DNA of 47,627 nt, taken from Allosediminivita sp964397775. Its GTDB lineage: Bacteria; Pseudomonadota; Alphaproteobacteria; Rhodobacterales; Rhodobacteraceae. A program made the translations under genes and the position numbers. Positions 32,087 to 41,119 of the stretch are shown piece by piece (position 1 is the stretch's first letter; each line of letters opens with the position of its first letter). The notes beneath the pieces were generated by a model, which did no database searches, was not told the origin of the DNA, and worked only from the letters and a program-made list of their open reading frames with translations. The stretch spans positions 1 to 47,627 of the forward strand of contig CAYNKL010000015.1 of NCBI GenBank assembly GCA_964397775.1, given 5' to 3'.

Positions 32087-33151
32087 TCAGCGCAGGCGCG
32101 CCTCACTCTCGCCGTCGAACAGCATCGCCTTCGAGGCATCGAAGCGCACGGTGACGCGCGAGCCGTGCTTGAAGGATGGCGTGCCCTCGCGCTGCTCGAC
32201 CACGATCTTGTCGCCGTCCTCGGTCAGCAGGTAATCGTAGGCCACGCCGCCCAGGTTCTCGCGGATGTCGACCTTGAGCCCGCTCTCGGCCTGCTCGACC
32301 TCGAGGTACTGCGGCCGCAGCCCGACCCAGACCTTGCCCGAGGCAGGCAGCTCCGAAATCTCGGGCGTGAAGGTCTGACCGCCGAGTTCCGGCAGGCGCA
32401 CCTGGCCGTTCTCGATCTCGCCCCGCAGGAAGTTCATGCTGGGCGACCCGATGAAACCCGCCACGAACTTGTTGTCGGGATCGGAGTAAAGATGCATCGG
32501 GCTGCCGACCTGCTCGACCCGGCCGGCGCGCAGTACGACGATCTTGTCGGCCAGCGTCATGGCTTCCACCTGGTCGTGGGTGACGTAGATCATCGTCGCG
32601 CCGATTTCCTGGTGCAGGCGCGCGATCTCGACCCGCATGTCCACCCGCAGCTCGGCATCGAGGTTCGACAGCGGCTCGTCGAACAGGAACACCTCCGGCC
32701 CCCGAACGATGGCCCGGCCGATGGCGACCCGCTGGCGCTGACCACCCGAAAGCGCCTTGGGCTTGCGCTGCAGCAGCGGTTCCAGCTTCAGGATGCGCGC
32801 CGCCTCGGCGACCTTTTCCTTGACCTCGGCCTTGGGGTGGCCGGTCATCTTGAGCCCGAAGCCCATGTTCTGCTCGACGCTCATGTGCGGGTAGAGCGCA
32901 TAGGTCTGGAACACCATCGCCACGCCACGGTCCGCCGCATCGACCCGGGTCACGTTGCGCGACCCGATGTGGATCTGGCCGTCGGTGGTCTCTTCCAGGC
33001 CCGCGATCATCCGCAGCAGGGTGGACTTGCCGCAGCCCGAGGGCCCCACGAAGACACAGAATTCGCCGTCCTCGACCTCCAGGTCGATCCCGTGGATGAC
33101 CTGGGCATCCCCGTACTTCTTGACTGCCTTGTTGAGGGTCACGCCCGTCAT
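32087..33151 (-). CDS. Sugar ABC transporter ATPase (UgpC/MsmK type)
   Basis: Nucleotide-binding subunit of a CUT1 carbohydrate importer. The 354 residues have Walker A GPSGCGKS (36-43), Q-loop Q82, signature LSGGQRQR (134-141), Walker B VFLFDEP (154-160), H-loop H192 and a C-terminal OB/TOBE regulatory domain (about 240-354) typical of MalK/UgpC. ATG 33151 is preceded by AAGGAG with 7-nt spacing; the frame stays open far upstream through iclR in another register, which is not real coding. It is 23 bp downstream of iclR and probably energises the permeases encoded on the other strand. Confidence 0.94.
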   Translation of the reverse strand: MTGVTLNKAVKKYGDAQVIHGIDLEVEDGEFCVFVGPSGCGKSTLLRMIAGLEETTDGQIHIGSRNVTRVDAADRGVAMVFQTYALYPHMSVEQNMGFGLKMTGHPKAEVKEKVAEAARILKLEPLLQRKPKALSGGQRQRVAIGRAIVRGPEVFLFDEPLSNLDAELRVDMRVEIARLHQEIGATMIYVTHDQVEAMTLADKIVVLRAGRVEQVGSPMHLYSDPDNKFVAGFIGSPSMNFLRGEIENGQVRLPELGGQTFTPEISELPASGKVWVGLRPQYLEVEQAESGLKVDIRENLGGVAYDYLLTEDGDKIVVEQREGTPSFKHGSRVTVRFDASKAMLFDGESEARLR

Positions 33152-33174
33152 TGCACGTCTCCTTAAAGCTGCGT

Positions 33175-33963
33175 TCAGGTGGGGAATTGCCAGGTCTCCG
33201 CCGCCGCCGCGATCTCGGCGGCAGTGCGGAGCAGCGCCGGGCGGTGCCGGCTCAACCCGTCGAGCCCGTTGCCCGAGGCACTGGTGATCGACAGCGCCCC
33301 GAGCAGACGGCCACCGGCCGTCAGAACGGGGGCCGCGATGCACATGATGCCCGGCTCGTGCTCTTCCCTGTCGTAGGCCACGCCCTCGGCGCGGATCGTC
33401 TCCAGTTCGGCCTCCAGCGCCGCGACGCTGGTGATCGTGTGTTCGGTGTGAGGATAGAAGGCCTGCATCCGCACGGCGGCCTGCCGCTCGGCCTCGGGCA
33501 GATGTGCCAGCATCGCCTTGCCGACCCCGGTGCAATAGCCCGGCCCCACCTTGCCCGCCTGCGAATACATCTCGACCGGCCTCACGGCGTTGCGCTTGTC
33601 GACGTAAAGCACCTGCGCCCGGTCGAGCTGCGCCAGGTGGATGGTCTCGCCCACCTCGGCCGAGAGCGCATCGATATGCGGCCGCGCGATCGGCGCCAGC
33701 GAGCTCTGCCGCCAGGCCGCGTGAGCCAGCCGCACGAGGCGCAAGCCCGGCGCATAGGTCTGCCGGTCGCAGTCGTAGACCAGCATCCCCTGGTTGGTGA
33801 GCGTCTGGACGAGTCGGTAGAGCGTCGCCTTCGGCAGGGGCGAGGCGGCCTGCAGTTCGGTGAAGCGCAGCGGGCGGCCAGCATCGGCCACCATGTCCAT
33901 GATCTGCAACGCTTTTCCGACTGTGCCGTCCGCGCCCTCGCGGACACCGCTCTGGGTGTTCAT
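33175..33963 (-). CDS. IclR-family transcriptional regulator of the galactoside locus
   Basis: A 262-residue IclR regulator: N-terminal winged HTH (about 14-75; ALQIMDMVADAGRPLRF and LPKATLYRLVQTL) and a C-terminal GAF-like effector domain (about 90-260; GYCTGVGKAMLAHLP, GVAYDREEHEPGIMCIAAPV). ATG 33963 has GGGAGG 6 nt upstream; an in-frame ATG at 34038 overlaps the operator region and is rejected. It is divergent from the binding-protein gene and co-directional with the ATPase gene. Tandem palindromes in the 200-bp promoter region are its likely sites; the inducer may be galactose, galactonate or KDGal. Confidence 0.93.
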   Translation of the reverse strand: MNTQSGVREGADGTVGKALQIMDMVADAGRPLRFTELQAASPLPKATLYRLVQTLTNQGMLVYDCDRQTYAPGLRLVRLAHAAWRQSSLAPIARPHIDALSAEVGETIHLAQLDRAQVLYVDKRNAVRPVEMYSQAGKVGPGYCTGVGKAMLAHLPEAERQAAVRMQAFYPHTEHTITSVAALEAELETIRAEGVAYDREEHEPGIMCIAAPVLTAGGRLLGALSITSASGNGLDGLSRHRPALLRTAAEIAAAAETWQFPT

Positions 33964-34039
33964 GGTCGTCCTCCCTGCCCCGTCGCCGCCTCCTGCGGCC
34001 CACCGAGACTGTTGACATGCGTAACCGAGTCGCGTCATA

Positions 34040-34076
34040 GTTTCAATAGTTGGGATTAAGTTTCATTATTTGGAAC
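34040..34076. promoter_or_regulatory. Two tandem IclR-type operators
   Basis: GTTTCAATAGTTGGGAT (34040-34056) and GTTTCATTATTTGGAAC (34060-34076) are 13/17 identical and repeat with a 20-bp period, about two helical turns, so both lie on one DNA face. The second is a near-perfect palindrome GTTTCA-N5-TGGAAC. They lie 77-113 bp from the iclR start and 88-124 bp from the binding-protein start, suitable for control of both transcripts. Confidence 0.65.
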
Positions 34077-34163
34077 AGACGCTCGACGAAGTATCCGCCG
34101 GGCGGCCAAAGGGCACCGCCCGCCTCGGTCGTTGACCAAAGTGCCCCTACGGGAGGAGAAAGA

Positions 34164-35426
34164 ATGTTTCACAAACCGCGCTTCACCGCCGCCGCACTGG
34201 CGCTGAGCACCGCCATCGCAGGCCCGCTCGCCGCGCAGGACAGCGACCTCAGCGGTACGCTCACCATCTTTTCCGACATGTCGAACCCCGCGCCCCGCGC
34301 GGTGATGGAAGGCATGGTCGAACGCTTCGGCGAGATGCACCCCGACCTCGATATCGAGCTGACGATCATCGACCGCGAGGCCTACAAGACCCAGATTCGC
34401 AATTTCCTGTCCGCCAACCCGCCGGACGTGGCGAACTGGTACGCGGCCAACCGCATGCGCCCCTACGTCGATGCCGGCCTCTTCGAGGACGTCTCCGACC
34501 TCTGGGACGAACCCGAGATCCAGGAAAACCTCGCCTCGACCGAGGGCGCGATGACCCTCGACGGCAAGCAGTGGGGCGTGCCCTACACCTACTACCAGTG
34601 GGGCATCTACTACCGCGAGGACATCTACAACGAATACGGCCTGAGCGAGCCCGAGACCTGGGAAGAGCTCAAGGCCAACTGCCAGACGCTGCTCGACAAC
34701 GACGTCAAGTGCTTCACCATCGGCAGCCGCTACCTGTGGACCGCCGCCGGCTGGTTCGACTACCTCAACATGCGGACCCACGGCTACGACTTCCACATGC
34801 AGCTCACCAACGGCGAGATCCCCTGGACCGACGACCGCGTCCGCGAGACCTTCGCCAACTGGCGCGAGCTGATCGACATGGGCGCCTTCATCGACAACCA
34901 CCAGTCCTACAGCTGGCAGGAAGCGCTGCCCTTCATGGTCAACGGCGAAGCCGCGGCCTACCTGATGGGCAACTTCGCCGTCGCGCCGATGCGAGAGGCG
35001 GGGCTCGGTGACGACCAGCTCGACTTCTACCAGTTCCCGGCGATCAACCCCGACGTGGAAATGGGCGAGGACGCCCCGACCGACACCTTCCACATCCCCA
35101 GCGGTGCGGACAACAAGGAAGCGGCGCGCGAGTTCCTCCGCTTCGTCGTGTCGGCCGACAACCAGACCCGGATCAACGCCGGCGACGCGCTCGGCCAGCT
35201 TCCGATCAACGCCTCCTCCTCGGTGGACGATGACGAGATGCTGCAGCAGGGCTTCGAGATGCTGAACGAGAACGCCACCGGCGGCCTCGCGCAGTTCTTC
35301 GACCGCGACGCCCCGGCAGAGATGGCCGCCATCGCGATGGAAGGCTTCCAGGAATTCATGGTCTTCCCCGACAACCTCGACCAGATCCTGCAGCGGCTCG
35401 AGCAGGCGCGCCAGCGCATCTACTGA
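34164..35426 (+). CDS. Sugar ABC transporter substrate-binding protein
   Basis: Periplasmic CUT1 binding protein (SBP family 1), 420 residues. A Sec signal peptide (about 1-23, ending GPLAAQ) precedes a mature part beginning DSDLSGTLTIFSDMS. Family features include ANPPDVANWYAANRM, GVPYTYYQWGIYYRED in the hinge/binding area, and the C-terminal HIPSGADNKEAAREFLRFV. The many aromatic residues fit sugar stacking. ATG 34164 has GGGAGGAG upstream; the frame extends 38 codons further without a signal peptide. First gene of the rightward operon. Ligand is inferred to be a galactoside from the genes downstream. Confidence 0.93.
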   Translation: MFHKPRFTAAALALSTAIAGPLAAQDSDLSGTLTIFSDMSNPAPRAVMEGMVERFGEMHPDLDIELTIIDREAYKTQIRNFLSANPPDVANWYAANRMRPYVDAGLFEDVSDLWDEPEIQENLASTEGAMTLDGKQWGVPYTYYQWGIYYREDIYNEYGLSEPETWEELKANCQTLLDNDVKCFTIGSRYLWTAAGWFDYLNMRTHGYDFHMQLTNGEIPWTDDRVRETFANWRELIDMGAFIDNHQSYSWQEALPFMVNGEAAAYLMGNFAVAPMREAGLGDDQLDFYQFPAINPDVEMGEDAPTDTFHIPSGADNKEAAREFLRFVVSADNQTRINAGDALGQLPINASSSVDDDEMLQQGFEMLNENATGGLAQFFDRDAPAEMAAIAMEGFQEFMVFPDNLDQILQRLEQARQRIY

Positions 35427-35471
35427 TCCCGCATCCGGGACAGGCCGGGCCCCGCATCGCGCGGGCCCGGC
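35427..35471 (+). promoter_or_regulatory. Double hairpin between binding protein and permease genes
   Basis: TCCCG-CATC-CGGGA (35427-35440) directly follows the stop codon. A stronger stem follows: GCCGGGCCC plus CGC closes on GCG plus GGGCCCGGC with one bulged C (35444-35471), then CATCTCTTTCC. In comparable operons such stems protect the binding-protein mRNA and reduce readthrough into permease genes. Confidence 0.6.
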
Positions 35472-35535
35472 ATCTCTTTCCGGGCGCGCAGCCCCGCGCC
35501 GCCCCCGACCCTTCCGTTCCCGCGAGGTGACCGCG

Positions 35536-36468
35536 ATGACCACCGCGACGCTGCCCGACACACACGCCGACGAAGGCGGCCCCGGCTGGATCCGGCGCAA
35601 CCGCATGACGCTTGCGCCGCTGATGTTCCTGCTGCCGGGGATCCTGTTCTTCCTCGTCTACGTGATCGTCCCGATCTTCCAGAGCTTCTACATCTCCTTC
35701 TTCCGCTGGGACGGTCTGGGCGAGCCCAGCTTCATCGGCCTTGCCAACTATCAGGAGCTGTCCACCGACCCCGCCTTCGAGGTCTCGCTCTGGAACAACC
35801 TGAAATGGCTGATCCTCTACCTTCTGGCCGTGCCGGGCGGGCTCTTCATCGCGCTCTTCCTGAACCAGACGGTGACGGGCATCCGGCTTTACAAGTCGCT
35901 GTTCTTCTTCCCCTTCGTGATCAGCCAAGTGGTTGTCGGCCTCGTCTTCGGCTGGTTCTACGCGCCCTCCTTCGGGCTGCTGAGCCAGATCACCGAATGG
36001 ATGGGCCTCGGCACCGTGAACGTGCTGGGCGACCCGCGCTACGCCACCTACGGCATCATCGCGGCGGGCCTCTGGCCGCAGGTCTCCTACTGCATGATCA
36101 TCTACCTGACGGGCCTCAACGCAGTTGACCCCGAACAGGTCGAGGCCGCGCGCCTTGATGGCGCCAAGGGCCTTCGGATGCTCTGGCACGTGATCCTGCC
36201 GCAGCTGCGCCCCGCGACCTTCCTCGCCTTCGTCGTGACGATCATCGGTGCGCTGCGCAGCTTCGACCTGATCTCGATCATGACCAACGGCGGGCCGTTC
36301 GGGTCCACCCGCATTCTCAGCTTCTACATGTTCGAGAAGGCGCTCTCCGAATACGGCTTCCGCATGGGCTACGGCGCCGCCATCGCCGTCGTGCTCTTCC
36401 TCATCATGCTGTGCTTCATCGCCTACTTCCTGTGGTCGATGTACCGCGAAGAAAAGGGGGCCCGCTGA
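35536..36468 (+). CDS. Sugar ABC transporter permease 1 (MalF type)
   Basis: Inner-membrane permease of a CUT1 importer, 310 residues with about six membrane helices. The first helix (about 30-50, FLLPGILFFLVYVIVPIF) is typical of the MalF/UgpA group, and the cytoplasmic EAA loop is EAARLDGAKGLRMLWHVILP. ATG 35536 is preceded by GAGGTGA with good spacing; the GTG inside that SD at 35527 is rejected. It overlaps the next gene by one base (TGATG). Confidence 0.94.
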   Translation: MTTATLPDTHADEGGPGWIRRNRMTLAPLMFLLPGILFFLVYVIVPIFQSFYISFFRWDGLGEPSFIGLANYQELSTDPAFEVSLWNNLKWLILYLLAVPGGLFIALFLNQTVTGIRLYKSLFFFPFVISQVVVGLVFGWFYAPSFGLLSQITEWMGLGTVNVLGDPRYATYGIIAAGLWPQVSYCMIIYLTGLNAVDPEQVEAARLDGAKGLRMLWHVILPQLRPATFLAFVVTIIGALRSFDLISIMTNGGPFGSTRILSFYMFEKALSEYGFRMGYGAAIAVVLFLIMLCFIAYFLWSMYREEKGAR

Positions 36469-37316
36469 TGTTCCCGCGTCCCATCGAACAGACCTCCCGC
36501 CCCTGGCAGATCACCTACCAGTCGCTGTTGCCGGTGACGCTGATCCTGTGGCTGCTGCCCCTGCTTGCCGTGGCGCTCTTCTCGATCAAGCCCGACGTCG
36601 ATTTCACCACCGGCAACTACTGGGGCTGGCCCTCGGCCTTCGCCGGCTTCGACAACTACGGCGCGGTCTTCTTCCAATCCGACATGCCGCGCTACCTGCT
36701 GAACTCGGTGCTGATCACGGTGCCCACGGTCATCGGCTGCGTGGTGCTGTCGAGCATGACGGGCTTCGCGCTCGGCATCTACAAGTTCCGCGGCAACCTC
36801 TGGATCTTCTTCCTGTTTGTCGCGGGCAACTTCGTGCCCTTCCAGATCCTCATGGTTCCGGTCCGGGATCTCACGCTGGAAATGGGTCTCTACAACACCA
36901 AGCTGGGTCTCGTGCTTTTCCACGTGGCCTTCCAGACCGGCTTCTGCACGCTCTTCATGCGCAACTTCATCCGGGCCCTGCCCTACGAGCTGATCGAGGC
37001 GGCGAGGGTCGAAGGCGTCGCCGAATGGCGCATCTTCTGGTATGTCGTCATGCCCCTGATGAAGCCCGCCATGGCCGCCGCCGCCGTGCTCGTCTTCACC
37101 TTCGTCTGGAACGACTACTTCTGGGCCGTGGTGCTGACCCAAGGCGCCGAAAGCCAGCCTGTCACCGCCGGCATCACCAGCTTCAACGCCCAATACCGCG
37201 CCGCCTACCACCTGATGAGCGCAGGCAGCATCGTCGCCGCCCTGCCGCCCGTGGCCATGTTCTTCCTCATGCAGCGCCACTTCATCGCCGGTCTGACGCT
37301 CGGCGCGGTCAAGTAA
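36468..37316 (+). CDS. Sugar ABC transporter permease 2 (MalG type)
   Basis: Second CUT1 permease, 282 residues and about six membrane helices, with the EAA loop EAARVEGVAEWRIFWYVVMP and the C-terminal RHFIAGLTLGAVK common to MalG-like proteins. Its ATG overlaps the upstream stop (TGATG), so translation is coupled; an upstream in-frame ATG at 36411 within permease 1 is rejected. It pairs with permease 1 and the ATPase encoded at 32087-33151. Confidence 0.95.
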   Translation: MFPRPIEQTSRPWQITYQSLLPVTLILWLLPLLAVALFSIKPDVDFTTGNYWGWPSAFAGFDNYGAVFFQSDMPRYLLNSVLITVPTVIGCVVLSSMTGFALGIYKFRGNLWIFFLFVAGNFVPFQILMVPVRDLTLEMGLYNTKLGLVLFHVAFQTGFCTLFMRNFIRALPYELIEAARVEGVAEWRIFWYVVMPLMKPAMAAAAVLVFTFVWNDYFWAVVLTQGAESQPVTAGITSFNAQYRAAYHLMSAGSIVAALPPVAMFFLMQRHFIAGLTLGAVK

Positions 37317-37334
37317 TATCGGGAGCCTTCCGTA

Positions 37335-39413
37335 ATGAGTGACCACTGGGAACTGCACGACGCCCGGCAGAGCCTGATCCTCGCCAGCAGCGGGGGCCGC
37401 CTGCCCAGCATCGTCTACTGGGGGCCGCGCCTTCCCGAGGGCGCGGACACCGCCACCCTGGCCCGCGCGCAGGAGCTCGACGTGACGGGGGGCATGATCG
37501 ACCGCCTTCCGGATCTGTCGATCTGCCCCGAGGCCAGCAGCACCTTCCCGGGCCAGCCCGGCCTCTCCGTGGCCGAGGCCGACGGCACGCCGCTGCGCCC
37601 GGCCTTCATGCTCGAGGTCGTCAACGCCACCGGTAGCACGATCTTCATCCGCGCCAGCGACGCGGGCCTCACCTACACCGCCGAAATCGGCATCGACCCC
37701 GAAACCCACATGATCACGGCCCGCGCCGCGATCGAGGCCGACCGCCCGGTCCGCCTGCACTGGCTCTCGGCGCCGGTCTTCCCCGCGCCGCAGCAGGCGA
37801 CCGAGATGGTGGATTTCTCGGGCCGCTGGATCGGTGAATTCCAGGAAAACCGCATTCCCTGGTCCGCCGGCATCCGCATGCGCGAAAGCCTCACCGGCCG
37901 CACCGGCCACGAACATTTCCCCGGCATCGTCCTACCCTGCCTCGGCACCACCGCCACGCGCGGTCACGCCTACGCGCTGCACTACGGCTGGTCCGGCGGG
38001 CACCGGATGCTGGCCGAAGAGCTGCCCGAGGGCCGCCGTCAGGTGCAGTTCGGCAACGCCGCCGGCACCGAGCTTGAGCCCGCCACCCGGTTCGAAACGG
38101 CGACGCTCTACGCCACCTTCTCGGAGGCGGGCGAAAACGGCTGCGCCACGGCCTTCCAGCGCCACCTGCGCGACAAGGTCGTCACCTGGACCCACCCGGG
38201 CCGCCCGCGCCCGGTGCACTACAACTGCTGGGAAGCGATCTACTTCGACCACAACCTCGCCGACCTCACCGCCATCGCCGACCGCGCCGCCGCCCTCGGG
38301 GCGGAACGCTTCGTGCTCGATGATGGCTGGTTCGGCACGCGCGACGGCGACGTGGCCGCGCTCGGCGACTGGACCGTCGATCCGCGCAAGTATCCCGACG
38401 GGCTCGGCCCTCTGATCGACCACATCCACGGGCTTGGCATGAGCTTCGGCATCTGGTTCGAACCCGAGATGGTCAATCCCGACAGCGACCTCTACCGCGC
38501 CCACCCTGAATGGGCCCTCGGCGCCCCCGACCAGACCCTCGGCCGTCAGCAGATGGTCCTCGACATGAGCCTGCCCGAGGTGCGCGAGTACCTCTACGAC
38601 CATATGGCGGCGGTGCTCTCGGCGCACGAGATTGACTACATCAAGTGGGACCACAACCGCGTGCTGCCCTACCCCGACGCAGCCCAGACGCGCGGCACTT
38701 ACGCCCTGCTCGACCGGCTGCGGCGCGATTTCCCCAGGACGGAGATCGAAAGCTGCGCCTCGGGCGGCGGCCGCATCGACTTCGGCATCCTCGAACGCAC
38801 CCAGCGGGTCTGGCTGTCCGACAGCAACGACGCGCTCGAACGCCTGCGCATCCAGCATGCCGCCGCGCGTTTCCTGCCCGCCGCCGTCACCGGCAGCCAC
38901 GTGGGTCCGCGCCAGTGCCACACCTCGGGGCGCATTCTCGACATCCGCTTCCGCGCCTGGGTCGCCGCCCAGCGCCACATGGGCTTCGAGATGGACCCCC
39001 GCGAACTGACCGAGGAGGAAGAGCAGGTCCTGCGCGACGTGACCGCCTGGTGGAAGGACAACCGCGACTGGCTCATGCGCGCCGACATCCTGCGGCTCGA
39101 CACCGTGGACGAGGCCATGACCGCCGAGCTGCAACTGGCCGAGGACGGCAGTCGCTTCGTCACCTTCGCCGGTGTCGGCACCTCCACCCGCCAGATCCTG
39201 CCCCGCCCGCTGCAACTGACCGGGCTCGACCCGCAGGCCAGCTACGAGGTCACACTCCGGAACCGGGGCGAGGCGACGGGCCTGTCCCGGGGGACCCCTT
39301 TGCTCAAGACCGAGCCCGTGACAGTGAGCGGCCAATACCTGATGCACCACGGCCTGACCCTGCCGTGGAGCTTTCCCGAAACCATGTGGGTCGTCGAGGG
39401 GACACGCCAATGA
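37335..39413 (+). CDS. GH36 alpha-galactosidase
   Basis: Retaining alpha-galactosidase of 692 residues, cytoplasmic because there is no signal peptide; it would cleave imported alpha-galactosides such as melibiose or galactosylglycerol. Domains: N-terminal beta-sandwich (about 1-280), TIM barrel (about 290-610) and C-terminal beta domain. The nucleophile is D439 in YIKWDHNR and the acid/base D496 in WLSDSNDA; FVLDDGWFGTRDGD and FGIWFEPEMVNP are family blocks and CASGGGRIDFG lies between the catalytic residues. It starts 18 bp after the permease gene and overlaps the dehydratase gene by ATGA. Confidence 0.95.
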   Translation: MSDHWELHDARQSLILASSGGRLPSIVYWGPRLPEGADTATLARAQELDVTGGMIDRLPDLSICPEASSTFPGQPGLSVAEADGTPLRPAFMLEVVNATGSTIFIRASDAGLTYTAEIGIDPETHMITARAAIEADRPVRLHWLSAPVFPAPQQATEMVDFSGRWIGEFQENRIPWSAGIRMRESLTGRTGHEHFPGIVLPCLGTTATRGHAYALHYGWSGGHRMLAEELPEGRRQVQFGNAAGTELEPATRFETATLYATFSEAGENGCATAFQRHLRDKVVTWTHPGRPRPVHYNCWEAIYFDHNLADLTAIADRAAALGAERFVLDDGWFGTRDGDVAALGDWTVDPRKYPDGLGPLIDHIHGLGMSFGIWFEPEMVNPDSDLYRAHPEWALGAPDQTLGRQQMVLDMSLPEVREYLYDHMAAVLSAHEIDYIKWDHNRVLPYPDAAQTRGTYALLDRLRRDFPRTEIESCASGGGRIDFGILERTQRVWLSDSNDALERLRIQHAAARFLPAAVTGSHVGPRQCHTSGRILDIRFRAWVAAQRHMGFEMDPRELTEEEEQVLRDVTAWWKDNRDWLMRADILRLDTVDEAMTAELQLAEDGSRFVTFAGVGTSTRQILPRPLQLTGLDPQASYEVTLRNRGEATGLSRGTPLLKTEPVTVSGQYLMHHGLTLPWSFPETMWVVEGTRQ

Positions 39414-41119
39414 CCAAGCAACGACGCAGCCAGGCCTGGTATGGCAAGCTCGACAAGGACGGCTTCATCCACCGTTCGTGGATGAAGAACCAGGGCTTTC
39501 CCGACCACGCCTTCGACGGCCGCCCCATCATCGGCATCTGCAACACCTGGTCCGAACTCACCCCCTGCAACGCTGGCCTCAAGGACCTGGCCGAGGCGGT
39601 GAAGCGCGGCGTCTGGGAGGCCGGCGGCTTCCCGGTCGAATTCCCGGTGACGAGCCTCGGCGAAACGCAGATGAAGCCCACCGCCATGCTCTTCCGCAAC
39701 CTGCTGGCCATGGATGTCGAGGAATGCATCCGCGCCTACGGCATCGACGGCGTCGTCCTGCTGGGCGGCTGCGACAAGACCACCCCCGGCCAGCTCATGG
39801 GTGCGGCAAGCGTGGACCTGCCCGCCATCGTCGTCAGCTCGGGCCCCATGCTGAACGGCAAGTGGAAGGGCGAGGACATCGGCTCGGGCACGGACGTCTG
39901 GAAGTTCTCGGAATCCGTCCGCGCCGGTGACATGACCCTTCAGGACTTCATGGCCGCCGAAAGCGGCATGAGCCGCTCGGTCGGCGTCTGCATGACCATG
40001 GGCACCGCCAGCACCATGTCGAGCCTCGTGGAATCCATGGGGATGAGCCTGCCCACCAACGGCGCCCTGCCTGCCGTTGACGCGCGCCGCGGGGCGCTCG
40101 CGCATCTCACCGGCAAGCGCATCGTCGAGATGGTGGACGAGGATCTGAAACCCTCGGATATCCTCACGAAAGAGGCCTTCCTCAACGCCATCATGACAAA
40201 CGCCGCCGTCGGCGGGTCGACCAACGCCGTGGTGCACCTGCTGGCGCTCGCCGGCCGCGTCGGCGTCGACCTCACGCTCGAGGATTTCGAGAAGGGCAGC
40301 GAAATCCCCCTGCTGGTCAACTGCATGCCCTCGGGCAAGTACCTGATGGAGGACTTCTGCTACGCCGGTGGCGTGCCCGCCGTGCTCAAGGAAATCTCCG
40401 CGCACCTGCAACCGGCGAAAACCGTGCTCGGCGGCGACATCTCGGTCTATGCAGACGGCGCCGAATGCTACAACCGCGACGTGATCCACGCCTATGACGC
40501 GCCGGTCAAACCGGCGGCGGGCCTGCGCGTGCTGCGCGGCAACCTCGCCCCGCAGGGCGCCATCGTGAAGCCGTCGGCCGCCACCGAGCACCTGCTGGAA
40601 CACGAGGGCGAAGCTTACGTCTTCGAGAGCATCGAGGACTTGAAGGCCAATATCGACCGCGACGACCTGCCGGTGTCACCCGACACGATCCTCGTGCTCA
40701 AGGGCTGCGGCCCCAAGGGCTACCCGGGCATGCCGGAGGTCGGCAATATGCCGATCCCGCGCAAGCTCGTGCGCGAGGGCGTGCGCGACATGATCCGCGT
40801 CTCGGATGCCCGCATGTCGGGCACCGCCTTCGGCACCGTGGTCCTGCACGTTTCGCCCGAGGCGCAGGCCGGCGGCACGCTGGCGCTGGTGAAGACCGGC
40901 GACCGCATCCGCGTTTCGGCCAGCAAAGGCGAGCTGGAACTCCTCGTCAGCGACGAGGAACTTTCCACCCGCCGCGCGGCATGGACACCTGACCCCGACC
41001 GCTACGACCGCGGCTACGCCAAGATGTACGTCGACCACGTGCTTCAGGCCGACCGCGGCGCCGACCTCGACTTCCTGGTGGGCAAGGACACCCGCCCCGT
41101 CACACGGGAGAGCCACTGA
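39410..41119 (+). CDS. IlvD/EDD-family sugar-acid dehydratase (L-arabinonate/D-galactonate type)
   Basis: Iron-sulfur dehydratase of 569 residues. Candidate cluster cysteines are C53 (TWSELTPCN), C121 (GGCDKTTPG) and C194 (VGVCMTMG); DARMSGTAFG carries the catalytic-site serine. The N-terminal IHRSWMKNQGFPDHAF is typical of the L-arabinonate dehydratase subgroup rather than IlvD itself; characterised members of that subgroup also act on D-fuconate and D-galactonate. Next to galactose dehydrogenase-like, dgoK and dgoA genes, it most likely converts D-galactonate to 2-keto-3-deoxygalactonate, replacing the enolase-type DgoD. Overlaps of 4 nt upstream and 1 nt downstream show tight coupling. Confidence 0.88.
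   Translation: MTKQRRSQAWYGKLDKDGFIHRSWMKNQGFPDHAFDGRPIIGICNTWSELTPCNAGLKDLAEAVKRGVWEAGGFPVEFPVTSLGETQMKPTAMLFRNLLAMDVEECIRAYGIDGVVLLGGCDKTTPGQLMGAASVDLPAIVVSSGPMLNGKWKGEDIGSGTDVWKFSESVRAGDMTLQDFMAAESGMSRSVGVCMTMGTASTMSSLVESMGMSLPTNGALPAVDARRGALAHLTGKRIVEMVDEDLKPSDILTKEAFLNAIMTNAAVGGSTNAVVHLLALAGRVGVDLTLEDFEKGSEIPLLVNCMPSGKYLMEDFCYAGGVPAVLKEISAHLQPAKTVLGGDISVYADGAECYNRDVIHAYDAPVKPAAGLRVLRGNLAPQGAIVKPSAATEHLLEHEGEAYVFESIEDLKANIDRDDLPVSPDTILVLKGCGPKGYPGMPEVGNMPIPRKLVREGVRDMIRVSDARMSGTAFGTVVLHVSPEAQAGGTLALVKTGDRIRVSASKGELELLVSDEELSTRRAAWTPDPDRYDRGYAKMYVDHVLQADRGADLDFLVGKDTRPVTRESH

Noticed and set aside
33152..34018. N-terminal extension of the ABC ATPase frame through iclR
   Set aside because: The extension is a register of the iclR gene; the ATPase has its own strong SD and a canonical start at 33151.
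38645..39409. Upstream extension of the dehydratase frame inside the GH36 gene
   Set aside because: Arg/Pro-rich out-of-frame reading of GH36; the family start MTKQRRSQAW at 39410 overlaps the GH36 stop as ATGA.
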